This document shows positions 36,849 through 45,463 of a stretch of 64,000 bases of DNA, in pieces. How positions within the stretch are numbered: position 1 is the stretch's first letter; each line of letters opens with the position of its first letter. This DNA is from Adhaeribacter aerolatus (GTDB lineage: Bacteria; Bacteroidota; Bacteroidia; Cytophagales; Hymenobacteraceae), in the NCBI RefSeq assembly GCF_007991635.1, contig NZ_BJYS01000028.1:1-64000 (forward strand), in the 5' to 3' direction. Under the pieces are notes generated by a model. The model searched no databases, had not been told where the DNA came from, and saw only the letters and a list, made by a program, of their open reading frames with translations. The position numbers and the translations under genes were made by a program.

Positions 36849-37430
36849 ATGTTTAGCCGCCGTAAAAAACCGCAATCATACCATTCCGACGAGGAGCTGA
36901 TCCGTCAGTACCGGGCTACGTCTGATCCGGCTTTTGCGGCAGAGCTTTACCAACGCTATACGCACCTGGTTTACGGTATTTGCCTGAAATACCTCAAAGA
37001 CGAAGAAGACAGCAAGGATGCTGTTATGCAGCTATTCGAGAAAGTACTGCAGGCGCTGCAAAACCAGCCGGTACAAAAATTTGAAAGCTGGCTGTACGTG
37101 CTTACTAAAAATTATTGCCTGATGATTTTGCGCGCCCGAAAAACCCGGTCCGGGAAAATAGTAAATCAGGATTTATCGGAATTAAATGTGGCCGCCGATG
37201 AAACATCGCCGGAGACTGCTTTGCGCCAGGAAGAAACGTTTATCTTACTGGAAGAAGGACTAAATCATATTCCGGAAGAACAGCGAATTTGCATAGAACT
37301 CTTTTACCTGCATAAAAAATGCTATCAGGAAATTGCCCAGATTACAGGGTACGACCTGAATAAAGTAAAGAGCTATATTCAGAATGGCAAGCGTAATTTA
37401 AAAATTTACCTAGAAAAGCACCATGAATAG
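36849..37430 (+). CDS. ECF-type RNA polymerase sigma factor
   Basis: A 193-residue sigma-70-family factor. Region 2 spans about 18-85 (DEELIRQYRATSDPAFAAEL, CLKYLKDEEDSKDAVMQLF, FESWLYVLTKNYCL). Region 4 spans about 130-185 (LNHIPEEQRICIELFYL, then the helix-turn-helix CYQEIAQITGYDLNKVKSYI). It lacks regions 1 and 3, as expected for ECF factors. Its last 8 bp overlap the anti-sigma gene, so the two are translationally coupled. Promoter targets cannot be read from the window. Confidence 0.95.
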   Translation: MFSRRKKPQSYHSDEELIRQYRATSDPAFAAELYQRYTHLVYGICLKYLKDEEDSKDAVMQLFEKVLQALQNQPVQKFESWLYVLTKNYCLMILRARKTRSGKIVNQDLSELNVAADETSPETALRQEETFILLEEGLNHIPEEQRICIELFYLHKKCYQEIAQITGYDLNKVKSYIQNGKRNLKIYLEKHHE

Positions 37431-38109
37431 CAATCTGTCGGTTTCAGCTTTACCAGATAAACATTTGTCGGCCGATGTTATGTACCAGTACTTGGATAAC
37501 CAGTTGCTGCCCGCCGAACGGTACGAAGTAGAGCGTCACTTACTCGAATGTGACCTGTGCGCCGATGCCATAGCCGGTCTGGGTATTTCTACCCCGGAAA
37601 AAACCCGGCAACAACTTTTCCAGATTAACTATCATCTGAAAAGCCGTACGCAACATCGGCACCCCAATACCATTGTGCAGCATTTAAAAAACTGGGGTAT
37701 TACCACCGCTATCTTGTTTTTGGTGTTACTAGCTGCCCTGTTGGTGTGGTTCCAGGCGAAAAATGCTCATCCGGGTACCTCCGTAAAACCATCTGTCTCC
37801 CAAACAGCTTTTATTTCAGCTCATCCGATGGTAGGTGCTGCGAATTACCAGCTATACCTCCAGCAGAACCTGCGATACCCGGCACCAGCCCGCCAACTTG
37901 GCATAGACGGTAATATTACTGTCGGTTTTACCGTTAACCCAGATAGCAGCCTAAGTAATTTGCGGATTGTAAAAGGATTAACGCCGGAACTAAATGCCGA
38001 AGCGGTGCGCTTAATAAAGGAAGGACCAATCTGGATTCCGGCCCGGCGTCAGGAAAAAATAGTTACCGAAAACAAAACAGTTACCATTCCTTTCCGGTTA
38101 ATTAAATAG
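37423..38109 (+). CDS. Anti-sigma factor with zinc-finger-like N-terminus and TonB C-terminal domain
   Basis: A 228-residue membrane protein. Residues 14-50 resemble the zf-HC2/anti-sigma domain, with His39, Cys43 and Cys46 in RHLLECDLC. This domain should hold the ECF factor encoded just upstream. A single membrane helix (about 92-110) leads to a periplasmic part. Residues 140-228 are a TonB C-terminal domain (YQLYLQQNLRYPAPARQLG, GNITVGFTVNPDSSL, IWIPARRQ, TVTIPFRLIK). This suggests that the sensor reads an outer-membrane TonB-box partner. The role of the fusion is inferred. Confidence 0.85.
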   Translation: MNSNLSVSALPDKHLSADVMYQYLDNQLLPAERYEVERHLLECDLCADAIAGLGISTPEKTRQQLFQINYHLKSRTQHRHPNTIVQHLKNWGITTAILFLVLLAALLVWFQAKNAHPGTSVKPSVSQTAFISAHPMVGAANYQLYLQQNLRYPAPARQLGIDGNITVGFTVNPDSSLSNLRIVKGLTPELNAEAVRLIKEGPIWIPARRQEKIVTENKTVTIPFRLIK

Positions 38110-38531
38110 AAATTGTATTGTATTTTTAATTCGGGAAGTTTCCGGGTGCTATTGTGGCGTATTATCCTGCCTATGCTTAAGCGCCTGCCGACTCCTCTCT
38201 GGCGAAAATACACCGCAAAGGCAGTGGTTTATTCCAACTTTTTAAATGCGAAACAGCTTCATAACTTTAATCTGCTACCGGAGGTAAATAAACTAAAATA
38301 TTTTTTCTACCTTACTCCGGAAAAACGAGTAAATCTCAGAAGTGGGGCTTACTTCGGGTATTTTTCACTTTGCCAAAAAAGGCAAATATAGTATTTATTT
38401 TATTTATTAAGAAAATGAGGGAAATACCCCCATCTTTTTAAAATTACCGTACATTATTGGGTAACTGCCCGCTACATATTAGGCACTACTTTTGTTTATA
38501 GTAAAGCACAAATTATAATTATTTTAACAGT
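38110..38531. other. Intergenic region upstream of prc
   Basis: About 420 bp. A 92-codon frame (38113-38391) is present but looks spurious. The only supported signal is the -7 box TACTTTTG at 38487-38494. Confidence 0.5.
38487..38494 (+). promoter_or_regulatory. Bacteroidota -7 element of prc
   Basis: TACTTTTG is an exact TAnnTTTG match 37 nt before the ATG. Confidence 0.5.
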
Positions 38532-40658
38532 ATGTTCTCCTATAGATCTAAAATATTAATTTATATAACAGTTCTGTTGGCTGTCGGAGTTTTAGCATCA
38601 CTTAAACTTCACAAATCGCCATTCGAAATAGATACGCCCACCGGAGTGGTTGATAAAAATACAGTGCTGTTAAAAGTGGTAATGCAAGGCTTAAACAGTG
38701 CCCATTTTCAGCCGGAAAAGGTAGATGATAATTTCTCTAAAAAAGTATTTGACCTCTATCTGAAGCGGTTGGATGTAAACAAAAAGTTTTTAACAGAAGC
38801 CGATATAACTACCCTAAAAAAACACCAACTGGATATTGACGACCAGGTTAAACGCGGCACGCACGATTTTTTTAACCAGGCCAGCAAATTATACGGCGAG
38901 CGGCTGAAAGAGACCGAAGGCTATTATAAAGAAATTTTAGCCAAGCCTTTCGATTTCGAAAAAGACGAGACCATTGAAACCGACCCGGATAAAATTACCC
39001 GCCCGGCTGATAAAGCGGCTTTAAAAGAAGCCTGGCGGAAATACCTGAAGTACCAAACGCTAGGACAGTTATCTGAGATGATGGATGTGCAGGAAAAAGC
39101 CAAGGAGAGAGGCGACACGAAAGAAGCAGCTAAAACTTATGCGCAACTGGAAGCCGATGCCCGCAAAAAAGTAACTAAAACTTACGAAGATTTCTACCGC
39201 CGGCAGAGCCAATCTACGAAAGAAGATCAGTTCTCTTTGTACATGAATGCCATTACCAACACTTACGACCCGCACACCGAATATTTCGCACCGGAAGATA
39301 AAGCTTCTTTCGATATTGAAATGACCGGCCGTTTGGAAGGTATTGGGGCCTCGCTTCAGGAACGCGAAGGTCAGATTAGAGTAGCCGAAATTGTGCCGGG
39401 CAGTGCCTCTTTCCGCCAGGGCGAATTAAAAGCCGGTGACATTATTTTAAAAGTAGCGCAAGGCAACCAGGAACCAGTAAGTGTGGAAGGTATGCGCCTG
39501 GACAATGCCATTAAAATGATTCGGGGTAAAAAAGGAACTGAAGTACGGTTAACCGTTAAAAAACCTGATGGTACCATTAAAATTATTCCGATTATCCGGG
39601 AAGTGGTAATTATTGAAGAAACCTACGCCCAATCTGCGTTAATTAATGAAGACAACAAAGTGGGTTACATTCGCTTGCCTAAATTCTACGCTGACTTTAA
39701 ACGGTCGGGTGGCCGCAACAGCGGCGAAGATGTACGCAAGGAAGTAGAAAAACTGAAGCGCGAAGGTGCCCAAGGTATTATCCTGGATTTAAGGACTAAC
39801 GGTGGTGGTTCTTTATCGGATGCCGTTGAAATGTCGGGCTTATTTATTCCGCAAGGCCCCATCGTGCAGGTAGAAACCAGTGGTTCGCAGCCGCAGGTGC
39901 TGGAAGACAAAGATCCGGCCGTGCAATTTGATGGCCCGCTGGTAGTAATGGTTAACTCTTTCAGTGCTTCGGCTTCCGAAATTGTTGCCGCTGCTTTACA
40001 GGATTATAACCGGGCGGTGATTGTTGGTAGCCCCACTTACGGCAAAGGTACCGTACAACAAGTGTTCGACTTAGACCAGGCTCTACAAGGTGGCCCCTAC
40101 AGCGCTTTAAAACCGTTTGGTTCGCTTAAATTAACTACCCAGAAGTTCTACCGGATTAACGGTGGTGCTACTCAGTTACGCGGTGTAACGCCAGATATTA
40201 CCTTACCCGACTTCTATAGCTTTTTAGAACAAGGCGAGAAAGACCAGGATTATCCGTTGCCATGGGATGAAATTAAACCCGCTCGTTTTAAACCCTGGAC
40301 GCCAAACTGGAATATGCAAACCATTAAAGCAAAAAGCCAGCAACGGGTAGCCGGTAACCAAAGCTTTAAACAAGTGGCCCAACAGGCCGAGCGCATGAAA
40401 GAGCGGATAGAGGCCTCTAAGCAATCTTTAAAACTGGCTACTTACCGGACCGATATAAAGAAAAACCGCGAAGAAACCAAGCGCTACGAAGCGCTGGAAA
40501 AATCAATGCCAAGCCTAAATACGTCGGCTTTAGCCAGCGATTTGGCAACTGCTAAATCCGACACCATTAAGGCGGGCAGGTACAATAAATTTGCTAAAAA
40601 TATTCAGAAAGATATTTACGTGCACGAAGCAGTTGCCATTGTAAAAGACCAGTTATAA
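38532..40658 (+). CDS. prc: Carboxy-terminal (tail-specific) processing protease Prc
   Basis: Periplasmic S41A endopeptidase that trims C-termini and degrades envelope proteins. The 708-residue protein has an N-terminal signal anchor (8-24), a TSP N-terminal helical domain (35-230), a PDZ domain (about 245-335; GRLEGIGASLQEREGQIRV, PGSASFRQGELKAGDIILKV), and an S41 catalytic core. The core contains SFSASASEIVAAALQDY, whose central serine near 480 is the nucleophile, and SPTYGKGTVQQVF, which supplies the lysine. A long C-terminal helical DUF3340-type tail follows (about 590-708). Length and domain order match E. coli Prc. A terminator follows. Confidence 0.96.
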   Translation: MFSYRSKILIYITVLLAVGVLASLKLHKSPFEIDTPTGVVDKNTVLLKVVMQGLNSAHFQPEKVDDNFSKKVFDLYLKRLDVNKKFLTEADITTLKKHQLDIDDQVKRGTHDFFNQASKLYGERLKETEGYYKEILAKPFDFEKDETIETDPDKITRPADKAALKEAWRKYLKYQTLGQLSEMMDVQEKAKERGDTKEAAKTYAQLEADARKKVTKTYEDFYRRQSQSTKEDQFSLYMNAITNTYDPHTEYFAPEDKASFDIEMTGRLEGIGASLQEREGQIRVAEIVPGSASFRQGELKAGDIILKVAQGNQEPVSVEGMRLDNAIKMIRGKKGTEVRLTVKKPDGTIKIIPIIREVVIIEETYAQSALINEDNKVGYIRLPKFYADFKRSGGRNSGEDVRKEVEKLKREGAQGIILDLRTNGGGSLSDAVEMSGLFIPQGPIVQVETSGSQPQVLEDKDPAVQFDGPLVVMVNSFSASASEIVAAALQDYNRAVIVGSPTYGKGTVQQVFDLDQALQGGPYSALKPFGSLKLTTQKFYRINGGATQLRGVTPDITLPDFYSFLEQGEKDQDYPLPWDEIKPARFKPWTPNWNMQTIKAKSQQRVAGNQSFKQVAQQAERMKERIEASKQSLKLATYRTDIKKNREETKRYEALEKSMPSLNTSALASDLATAKSDTIKAGRYNKFAKNIQKDIYVHEAVAIVKDQL

Positions 40659-40678
40659 GCGGCAACTCCTTTATTATA

Positions 40679-40716
40679 AAAAAAGCCATCAGGGTTATCT
40701 GATGGCTTTTTTTTTA
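40679..40716 (+). terminator. Terminator after prc
   Basis: AAAAGCCATCAG pairs with CTGATGGCTTTT around GGTTAT, then a long T-run. Confidence 0.95.
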
Positions 40717-40903
40717 TTTGACTGATTTATTATCCCTTATAAACAGAACAGCGCTAAACGGTAGCCTATTACGCCTCCTTCCTTGGCTGCTGGTTCTATT
40801 ACCACCAGGTAAAAGTAAATTGAGCAATTTCGGTTACCGCAACCAGCTTCTTATATTTTATGCGCATGGCTCATCCAAAATTGGTGTTATAAATAAATTA
40901 TTT

Positions 40904-41815
40904 TTAAAACCGGACCCGTAAGTTAGCTTCCAGTTCGTGCTTATAAATTTCAGAATAATTATTGTCGGGCACAGAAGCGGCTAATACCAAATAAACTTTA
41001 TCGCCAAAATTTAAACCTCCGTTAAACGACCAGGGCATTTGGGTGTAGTGGTCGCCGCGGTACGAAGCTCCTACTATTAAAAACTTTAACACTGCGGTTG
41101 CATTATAAGTTAATTCGGTCGTTTCAACATCTAAACCCCGTTGCATCAGAACCGATGGCGTTAGGTTATAATGCTCGCCAAAGCGGATTTTAAAACCACC
41201 CGTCAATAATGCCTCCCGCATTTCCCGGCGCGAAGCATCGCCCTTAAATTCAAACGTACGGCTCATTATATTCATAATAGAACCACCCAGAAAAAAGGGA
41301 TGGGCATTAACCCAGATACCCGCATCTAAGTCCGGCCATACGTCGCTATCGTCGGAAGTTAAATAACGCCCATTTGGATTTAAGCGGCGGTAATCCTCAT
41401 AACTAATATTTAAGAATTTACCATTTACCTGCACGCCTGCCGCTACTCTTAAATTCTTGGTCAGTTGCAAACCCCGGGCATAAACAAACCCAAACCGGCC
41501 GCGGGTATAAGGACTAAACTTCTCAAACGAAGACACCACGCCAATGCCGGTTTGCAATTCCCTGGCACCTGATGGGGCATGGTAATAAACTAAACCATTT
41601 ACCGGCCCGCCCGGCTCCTGCATCGAAAGCTTATGCCCGGTAATACCAATTTCCCGTTTGCTTTCAGAACCGGCATACGCCGGATTAAAAAAGACGAAAT
41701 TGTGCTGGTACTGCTTCGGAATAATGGTCCTGATTTTAATTGCCGGCAGTTCTTGGGCCTGTAGATTAAATAAGGAAAGAAACACAGATATAACTACCAG
41801 GGTAAAAATACGCAT
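40904..41815 (-). CDS. PorP/SprF family type IX secretion outer-membrane protein
   Basis: A 303-residue predicted outer-membrane beta-barrel with a signal peptide (1-20, ending LQAQ). Family markers are FFNPAYAGSE near 42, GPVNGLVYYHAP, and LRVAAGVQVNGKFLNISYED near 120. It ends in alternating beta strands with a terminal Phe (LRVRF). PorP/SprF proteins usually sit beside a giant gliding adhesin or other T9SS client. Here the gene stands alone with no such neighbour, so its partner is not shown. It is preceded by a very AT-rich region. Confidence 0.88.
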   Translation of the reverse strand: MRIFTLVVISVFLSLFNLQAQELPAIKIRTIIPKQYQHNFVFFNPAYAGSESKREIGITGHKLSMQEPGGPVNGLVYYHAPSGARELQTGIGVVSSFEKFSPYTRGRFGFVYARGLQLTKNLRVAAGVQVNGKFLNISYEDYRRLNPNGRYLTSDDSDVWPDLDAGIWVNAHPFFLGGSIMNIMSRTFEFKGDASRREMREALLTGGFKIRFGEHYNLTPSVLMQRGLDVETTELTYNATAVLKFLIVGASYRGDHYTQMPWSFNGGLNFGDKVYLVLAASVPDNNYSEIYKHELEANLRVRF

Positions 41816-42338
41816 CTGTATAATATAATAATTTTAATAATTAGAACACTGCAATATTAAGCAATATTTTTTTATTAATTTATAACCTTTTAAATATTAT
41901 TATTCTTAACCTTAAACAAAAAATTAACAATACTACCCAAAAACCTATTTTTATAAGATATAAAGGAAAATTAGCTATTAACATACTTGTAATTTTCACA
42001 TATAATCCAATCTTTAATTAAGCCTTGTATTTAGATTAAAATATTGAATTTATTCCTTTTACCCAGATAATTTTATTTAATAAGCTTATTCAGGAGGCTA
42101 TTTTAACATTTTACCGGACTTATTTATTTTTATTCTTTGCTCTCCATACAGGTAATACCGGAATTAAACTTCATAAGAACTCCTCCTTTTTGCCCCATCG
42201 TTGCAGGCATTTTACTAATTTAATTAGCATAAATTTATTTCTATAACTGCTTGTAATTCAGGCTTATTATTTTTAATTTCAGAGGTAAATACTAAATAAA
42301 TTTGCAACTATTTGGAGACTAAATTTTGTTTCTTTAGT
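41816..42338. other. Very AT-rich intergenic region
   Basis: About 520 bp, dominated by A/T runs between the PorP/SprF gene and the next plus-strand gene. No ORF, RNA gene or strong hairpin was found. The -7 box at 42297-42304 is the only recognised element. Confidence 0.5.
42297..42304 (+). promoter_or_regulatory. Bacteroidota -7 element
   Basis: TAAATTTG is an exact TAnnTTTG match 34 nt before the ATG of the next gene. Confidence 0.5.
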
Positions 42339-43370
42339 ATGAAAAAGGTTACTAACGAAAATGTAATTCCGCTCTTTACGGAAGAGCAGATTAAGCCGGA
42401 AGAAACCTGGCGGAAGTCGATTCCGGCGCAGGTATTCCTGAATTACTTCTTTGCCATTAATTACCATATTCAGCATACCGACGACAACGGTTTGGATAAT
42501 CTTACTTTTTTCCGGGAGCACCACGCTAACCTGGACGAGAAAGATTTGGAAGCAGTAGGAAAAATATTGCTGACCAGTTGGAGCACGGAATATGCTTTAC
42601 GGGCAACGGCAGAGCTGGGCAGCGAAGATTACTTACGGCATGCTTTACACTGGACTTTTCCGCAGGCTTATTATACCATTTTTGCCGGATTGCAGGCTTT
42701 CTTATATACTTTAAATATTAAAACGAACAGCGCCGAGCTGATTAGCAGGGAAGTAGGACGACTGGTAGTGCGGAATGCTTATCCGCGGGCGGTTGGCTAC
42801 TATGCAGCCGGTCCTTACCCGGATTTTACCATCCACCGGTTACCGCTGGCGGGGTATAAACCCAGTTTGCAAATTCCTGAAAAGGAAATAGATGCCCAGG
42901 CGCAGATTGGCCAATTTTTGCGTACAACCCGCCGACTCCGGGCGCAAACCATCCGGAACCAGGTGCAGAACAACAACCAAACGGCCTTACGGAGCCCGAA
43001 GACTGGTAAAGTACTGGAAAAATGGAACGCGCAGCACTGGAGTCAGATAACCTGGCGCATGGGTTATACGACGCTGTTCGACTTATTGAGCCGGTTGCGG
43101 ATTTCGTCGAGCCATAAAGAAATAGACCGTTTTGTAGAAGCCGACATAGACTTTAAGCTGTTCCACGAGTGTTTACTGGATATTGTAAGATACCTGAATG
43201 GCATCCACGAAAGCTACGTAGCCAAAGCTATCGGACTGGAAAAATACCAGCAACTGGTTGATGCCTTACCGGCCCATTTGCAAAACAGCTTTGTAACGGC
43301 CCGCTTACAAGATACTATTGAGCCTATATTTGGCAGCAGCAATACCTACCGGTTAAGTTCAGCTGCTTAA
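42339..43370 (+). CDS. Conserved-looking protein of unknown function
   Basis: From ATG 42339 the product has 343 residues, is soluble, and is predicted mostly helical. Distinctive segments are YALRATAELGSEDYLRHALH, WTFPQAYYTIFAGLQAF (near 105-121), a basic RTTRRLRAQTIRNQ stretch near 193-206, and HESYVAKAIGLEKYQQLVD near 291-309. No catalytic motif or known domain is recognised. An in-frame TTG at 42312 would add nine residues but lies just downstream of the -7 box, near the expected transcription start. A terminator hairpin follows. Codon use resembles the neighbours. Confidence 0.8.
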   Translation: MKKVTNENVIPLFTEEQIKPEETWRKSIPAQVFLNYFFAINYHIQHTDDNGLDNLTFFREHHANLDEKDLEAVGKILLTSWSTEYALRATAELGSEDYLRHALHWTFPQAYYTIFAGLQAFLYTLNIKTNSAELISREVGRLVVRNAYPRAVGYYAAGPYPDFTIHRLPLAGYKPSLQIPEKEIDAQAQIGQFLRTTRRLRAQTIRNQVQNNNQTALRSPKTGKVLEKWNAQHWSQITWRMGYTTLFDLLSRLRISSSHKEIDRFVEADIDFKLFHECLLDIVRYLNGIHESYVAKAIGLEKYQQLVDALPAHLQNSFVTARLQDTIEPIFGSSNTYRLSSAA

Positions 43371-43395
43371 TTCTACTTTATCTTTCTATAATTCT

Positions 43396-43430
43396 AAGCA
43401 TCGCTTTCGCCACGGAAGCGATGCTTTTAT
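43396..43430 (+). terminator. Terminator after the unknown gene
   Basis: AAGCATCGCTT pairs with AAGCGATGCTT around a 9-nt loop and is followed by TTATATTTT. Confidence 0.88.
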
Positions 43431-43656
43431 ATTTTAGACCCTGTTCTAACGAATATCTTACCAAATTCACGTTAAATAATAATGCGGTATGGTAAATTGC
43501 CAATCATAATATTAGTAGTTTCAAGCGTGGGGTAATTCATTTAAGAAAAGGCAAACCAGCTTAAGAAACATCCCTAATAAATAGGTTAAGCTGATAAAGT
43601 AGCCAAATCCCTCATTAAAGCGTAAACTTCAATAATTTTACTTCAAAAAAACTGAC

Positions 43657-44265
43657 ATGAAAGCATTATTGCTGATTGATATTCAAAATGATTTTATTCC
43701 GGGCGGCAGTTTGGCAGTGCCGGAGGGAGATTTAATTATTCCGGTGGCCAACCAGTTGCAACCGCACTTCGATTTGGTAGTGGCTACCCAGGATTGGCAT
43801 CCACCGGATCACAAAAGTTTTGCCTCTAATCATGCTGGTAAAATTAATTTCGAGAAAATAGATTTACATGGACTGGAGCAGGTGTTATGGCCCGACCATT
43901 GCGTGCAAGGTTCACGGGGGGCAGATTTTTCTGATGCCTTAAACCTGAATAAAGTAGAAGCTATTTTCCGGAAAGGGACCGATCGCGAGATTGACAGTTA
44001 CAGCGGATTCTTTGATAATGGCCATCGCAAAACCACTGCTTTAGCCGATTACCTGCTCGGCAAGCAAATTAGCCAGGTTTATATTATGGGGTTAGCCGGC
44101 GATTTTTGCGTTTACTACACAGCCAAAGATGCCCTGCAGTTAGAATTCCAGACCTTTCTGGTGGAAGACGGCATCCGCTCCATTAATCCGGCTGAGTTTG
44201 AGAAAGCCAAAGCCGATGTTCTGAACAGAGGCGGCCAGGTGGTGCAAAGCCATTCCCTGGTGTAA
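43657..44265 (+). CDS. pncA: Nicotinamidase / pyrazinamidase
   Basis: Hydrolyses nicotinamide to nicotinate for NAD salvage. The 202-residue protein carries the isochorismatase-like triad Asp8 (LIDIQNDF), Lys106 (FRKG) and Cys151 (GLAGDFCVYYTAKDA). The metal site residues are Asp46, His48 and His52 (QDWHPPDHKSF). WPDHCVQGSRGADF (78-91) is also a family signature. It stands alone, after a terminated gene. Confidence 0.96.
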   Translation: MKALLLIDIQNDFIPGGSLAVPEGDLIIPVANQLQPHFDLVVATQDWHPPDHKSFASNHAGKINFEKIDLHGLEQVLWPDHCVQGSRGADFSDALNLNKVEAIFRKGTDREIDSYSGFFDNGHRKTTALADYLLGKQISQVYIMGLAGDFCVYYTAKDALQLEFQTFLVEDGIRSINPAEFEKAKADVLNRGGQVVQSHSLV

Positions 44266-44431
44266 TATTAAAGATAAATAAGGAGTTAGCGGGTGTTAAA
44301 ATCGGAGTAGCCGGTTAGTTAAAGATTATTTCAACGTAGATTAAAAGTTCTAAAAACAAAAAGACTATGAACATCAACCGATATCCATAGCCTCTTAGTC
44401 TCTCTCGTCGTGGAATAAAATTCAAGCTACT

Positions 44432-44899
44432 TTACTGACTATTAAATTCTGCTATTTGCACCCCTTTGGCGCCGGCTATTTTTAATGCTTCGGAAACTAC
44501 CTCTTTTATCCGGTTTAATATAAGCGCATGCCCCTCGAATAAATTTAATATATAATCCGGAACATCTTCCCCTTCGGCGGCGGCCTGCATGGTGCCGGCT
44601 TGTTCAATCATATAGCACATGGCTTTAATTTTGGGGCCACGTACTTTTACCTGCGAACTACTAAATTTTATCAGGCCGTTTTGCAGATGTTTTACAACCA
44701 GCTCTTCTTCCGATATTTTTTGTCGGGTTAATTTTATTAATTGCTGGTAGCTTTGGTCATGCAAAAATTCTTTCAGCATTGGCTCCAGCATTTTTTGTAC
44801 CCGCGGCTCACTTATATGATGGGCATAAGAAATAATATTAAAGAGCCATTTAAGCGTTCCATCATTCTCTTCAAATACCAGCGTTACCTCACACTTCAT
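44432..44899 (-). CDS. Small helical protein of unknown function
   Basis: A 155-residue soluble protein, opening MKCEVTLVFEENDGTLKW and continuing with four or five amphipathic helices (for example RVQKMLEPMLKEFLHDQSYQQL and HALILNRIKEVVSEALKIAG). No recognised motif, signal or membrane segment. It is flanked by non-coding DNA on both sides and convergent with pncA. Confidence 0.65.
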   Translation of the reverse strand: MKCEVTLVFEENDGTLKWLFNIISYAHHISEPRVQKMLEPMLKEFLHDQSYQQLIKLTRQKISEEELVVKHLQNGLIKFSSSQVKVRGPKIKAMCYMIEQAGTMQAAAEGEDVPDYILNLFEGHALILNRIKEVVSEALKIAGAKGVQIAEFNSQ

Positions 44900-45463
44900 C
44901 CAAATATCAGGGTGTTTGTCCTATAAACGATAACATCCGGAAAAAGGTATAATTTTAAATTTTCTTATCTAATATAAGCCTTTTAGGCCTAAATAGCCAT
45001 TTTATTCTGAAAAATTTTTAGGTTGATAAGGAAATAAAGTAGAAATACCTACTTTCATTTTTAAGCACTAAGTAAATGTAGCTAGCCATCGGCAGGAAAT
45101 TAAATACCTCAACCCCAAAGGCGCTTCGTTTATTATTATACCCTTATCAATTAAAAATATACTTCAAAGAATGCCTACTTCTTGAGCTAATCAAAATAGC
45201 TGAATTTACTTTTCTATAATTGTAGTAGAACCTCGGGCTAGCTCCGAATGACCAAAATGCTTTTTAAAGCGCAGTACCTTTTTATTATTTATATTCATAT
45301 TCATTCAGATGCTATTGTAATATTAGTTGATACAGAACCGGTTGCAATATTTGAAATAGAAAATTAGCTGATAATTTTAGTTTAAGCGGTTAAAGCTTTT
45401 GACCAGCAAGGGAAGGCAGGTCTTATTTAAACCGGCTCTGCAGAACTGGTTTGTATTTAAAAA
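44900..45463. other. Intergenic region with one hairpin
   Basis: About 560 bp, AT-rich. A perfect AAAGTAG/CTACTTT repeat (45036-45055) followed by CATTTTTAAG could be a weak plus-strand terminator or structural element. The end holds the SGNH-gene terminator. No ORF of note. Confidence 0.5.
45429..45452 (-). terminator. Imperfect palindrome downstream of the SGNH lipoprotein gene
   Basis: AAACCGGCTCTGCAGAACTGGTTT is a near-palindrome centred on TCTGCAGA. On the minus strand it is followed by AAATAAGA, so terminator function is uncertain. Confidence 0.35.

Noticed and set aside
38113-38391. 92-codon frame after the anti-sigma gene
   Set aside because: Basic, aromatic, low-quality composition, no recognisable motif, and it begins 3 bp after a stop with no promoter. 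Probably non-coding.
41816-42338. Possible origin or mobile-element scar in the AT-rich gap
   Set aside because: No DnaA-box cluster, target-site duplication, terminal inverted repeat or transposase remnant could be seen.
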